From: Beaufortia kweichowensis
Lineage: Eukaryota; Chordata; Actinopteri; Cypriniformes; Gastromyzontidae
Assembly (NCBI GenBank): GCA_019155185.1
Contig: CM032801.1
Span: 5,633,351 to 5,697,350, forward strand
Direction: 5' to 3'
Length of the DNA: 64,000 bases
The notes beneath the pieces are model-generated. The model was given only the letters and a program-made list of their open reading frames with translations. It searched no databases and was not told where the DNA came from. This document shows, in pieces, positions 61,299 through 64,000 of this stretch (position 1 is the first letter of the stretch; each line of letters starts with the position of its first letter). Position numbers and translations under genes: made by a program.

Positions 61299-64000
61299 CT
61301 GAAATGAAGATTCACAGAATGAATTAATAACTAGACATTTACATGGGAATTGTGTTTGGTTGTGCAAAACTGAAAGCCCAAATCTCTGTGACATTCTGAT
61401 CTCTGGTCTTTCCTTTAGTGTGTCAGTATAGATTTTCAATTTTTCAACTGTATTTTTATGAATTTGTAATCCCAGACTAATCTGATGATGGTGAGATCAG
61501 ATGTGGTCCACAGCATTTGTTGTAGAACTCGTTGCTCTTACAAAAATGTCACTTTTACAGATAATGGACAATGCTTAGAATTCTTTATTGATATTGCCTA
61601 TTGACACAGTAAAGCAAAAGATAAAAAAACTTTTTTATGAAGTAGCTAATAGTAGCTTTGGACACAAGTGAAGATCTGAGTCTGAACGTATCTTTTACAT
61701 CTCTTCTCGACAAGCTGTACATGTGAGGTTTTTCATGATCAAACCACACAATCACTGTAGGAGTCAGAGAGAGAGTACGTCTAAAGAAAAAAATGTACAA
61801 CCACAACAAGCAACTGTAAATCGAATCAAGATAACATCATTCACATTTATGTTTTTAGCAGACAATTTTATCCAAAGTATTTCATGGAAACCTGAATCCA
61901 TGACCTTGGTGTTGCTAGCACTATGTTCTACCAAATCACAGAAAATATTCCTTGTTTGTACATACAAAACCAATATTTAAAAGTATTGTTTTATGAAAAA
62001 GTAGTGTTAAACATATTATGCTTAACTTGTAAAGCTTTGTTCTACAGTAAGGGAGCAACTTTAAAGTTTGATAAGCCTCAAGGAAGTTTACGTCAAACCA
62101 TTTCTACCCTGAGACAGAATAGATAAAAGCTCATCCAGCAAGGTCCAAAAAATCAAACAGTCAGACAATGACCTCCATTCCTCTGTCACTTAAAGTCCTC
62201 ATGAAATCGATATTAGAGTCACTATGCTATCTATATGCCAATGTACTTCTAAAAGAAACTTTCAAATCTTTCGTCAATCAATTTTTCCAGTGTGCAATAC
62301 AGTAATTAAATTACATTATGTTTTAAACGTTTGATGCGCTGGTTCATTTAACAGTTTAAGGCTTTTGCTTGGCTAATTGTCACTTAGTTTGTTTTAGAAA
62401 GAGAGGGTCACCATGTTCTTAGAGTTTGTAATTGTGAAGCGTTGCTTGAATCATCTCTTGTATTGCAAGTGTGATGACGTGATGGAAGACTAAGCGCTCG
62501 GCTCTTGTTATCAGGTTGAAGAAGAGGCTGTCAGATCTCCTGCCCTATTTTGTGCTTATATAAAAGTGACATCAAAACAGGTCTGGATATACACAAGACT
62601 ACAAAACTAACAATAAACAAACAAAACACTTCAGTATTTGAATAATATCCTTACAATTTAATACAGTTTAGGGCCACAATAGAAGCAATTTACATGTATG
62701 CATTTGGCAGATGATTTTATCCAAAATGTCTTCAAGCTAAACATTTTATTAGTGTTCCCTGAGTTCGAACCCACAACCTTTACACTGCCACCTCAATGTT
62801 CAACTGAATGCGCAATACAAACATTAGCTTCTTCAAATATGGTATTTGTGATCGTCTAAGAATAAAAGTCAAATGATGAGATTTAAAATACAGAGCAGAA
62901 GGTGTTAATGATTAAATTCAGAACAGTTTTTCATATTTTTAAGGACATTGCTCATTTATCTGATGCCCTTGATTGCACTAAACTCTTATCAGGATTCAAG
63001 GTTTTTACAAGTAACAGAGAAAGGAGATGATTTTAGGAGCTCAAGGACATTAAACACCGATGCTCTTAACATTCAGCTCAGCAGGCACCACTGCCGAATC
63101 AAAAGTCAGCCAGACGTTCTTTTTTGGCAAAACTACTTGACCCGTCTATTACGGATACTTTTCACAAGCTTGTCAGCATGTCAACAACTCCCTTACTGCT
63201 TTTTTAGAAATGGCATGAGGTGTCATGCGTAAGAGGGACTATAATGAGAAGCTGCAGATATTACATCACGACTGTTCTTCAGCTTTAGTCACAATACAAC
63301 TAACAGTTGTCTATTAGTGTGTGCCGAGCCAAAGAAAACTATCAGGTTGTGGTAATCATACTAGCAGGCTGGCTTAAGTGAAATTGGTATATAATATTGG
63401 GGGAGTAATGATAATGAAGAAGATGGTTGTATTTTATCTCTATTTATAATCAATATGACAATCATGTTACTTCTAAGGGTGATATTTTTTTGTTATGAGA
63501 GCATGTTGATCTTCTTGTACTTTTGTTAAGAGAAAATGCTTTTTGAAATTTGGTAAACTTCTCAGGACATTTCACATTTCAGCTGTGACTGAGTTTCAAT
63601 GGTCTGAATCACTGCACAAACCAAATTATGAATAATTAACGAAAATATAAAAAGTATTTTATGATCAAACGTATATAGTATGTCGTTAGATACAAAAAGT
63701 TCTTCTAAAAGAAGAACATTGTTAAATACAAAAGTATATGAGTCATTGTGAAAACAGCACTGGGTTAAACAGAAGAGCTTTAGGTCACATAGAAAACCTG
63801 AACTGGAACCTGGGCTGAAGGAAAATTCATTGTTTAAAATAAAATTGTGTGAAAATGCATTCAAACACAGATTCCAACTATTTATTTACTGTTAGATGAT
63901 TAAATGGGCATGTGTTTAGGCTAGGAGTGTATTTGGGGTGGTTATTTATGTAACACATTTAAAGATAAGCAAATGTGTTATCTCCTTTGGATTGGTGTTG
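61299..64000. other. Probable intron 1 of the hormone receptor, with two SINE pieces
   Basis: No exon with a signal peptide and an N-terminal cysteine cluster was found, consistent with the long first intron of this family. SINE pieces in minus orientation lie at about 61835-61925 ('agacaattttatccaaagta', 'ctgaatccatgaccttgg') and 62690-62820 ('ttggcagatgattttatcca', 'gagttcgaacccacaacc'). The rest is AT-rich and unremarkable. Confidence 0.5.

Noticed and set aside
61400..64000. Exon 1 of the hormone receptor
   Set aside because: No minus-strand frame with signal peptide, N-terminal cysteine cluster and a phase-2 donor could be found.

Overview
This is a vertebrate nuclear window. Genes have many short exons and GT-AG introns, vertebrate-specific families are present (MHC class II, a TAM receptor kinase, a glycoprotein-hormone receptor), and microsatellites are long. 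The interspersed repeats (foldback MITEs with 'gtatgactttctt'/'gaagatattttg' arms, Tc1-like MITEs, tRNA-derived SINEs ending in 'gccaaatgcataaa') point to a teleost, most likely a cyprinid. The conserved block zc3h6-fbln7-tmem87b-mertk matches the human 2q13-q14 neighbourhood. All exon structures below were assembled by hand from splice sites, reading phase and recalled protein families; no search was run.

Layout: 1-3701 (+) 3' part of a vinculin/alpha-catenin family gene whose visible N-terminal part lies in one giant exon. 4610-12217 (-) zc3h6, a CCCH zinc-finger protein. 13287-15174 (-) and 15364-16940 (+) a head-to-head MHC class II beta/alpha pair sharing a 189-bp gap. 17863-28071 (+) fbln7. 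32880-38699 (-) tmem87b, 20 coding exons. 39788-53490 (-) mertk, 19 coding exons. 55114-61298 (-) a glycoprotein-hormone receptor, best read as fshr, with exon 1 not found and probably beyond the right edge.

Main points of interest. (1) Two introns look U12-type: both start with ATATCCTTT and have a good branch-point element, yet reading frame and homology place their 3' ends after AA (tmem87b) or AT (zc3h6) rather than AC or AG. (2) tmem87b also has two GC-AG introns. (3) Three genes (zc3h6, class II alpha, fshr) each carry one single-base frame break inside otherwise conserved coding sequence. Exon sums show each is exactly one base out, so assembly error must be excluded before any is called a pseudogene. 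(4) An MHC class II pair lies inside a block that in mammals contains none. (5) A divergent vinculin-like gene lies at the left edge. (6) fshr carries an extra 60-nt hinge exon at the place where LHCGR genes have one.

No operon-type relationships exist. Apart from the class II alpha/beta pair, whose products would form one heterodimer, the genes are functionally unrelated neighbours.
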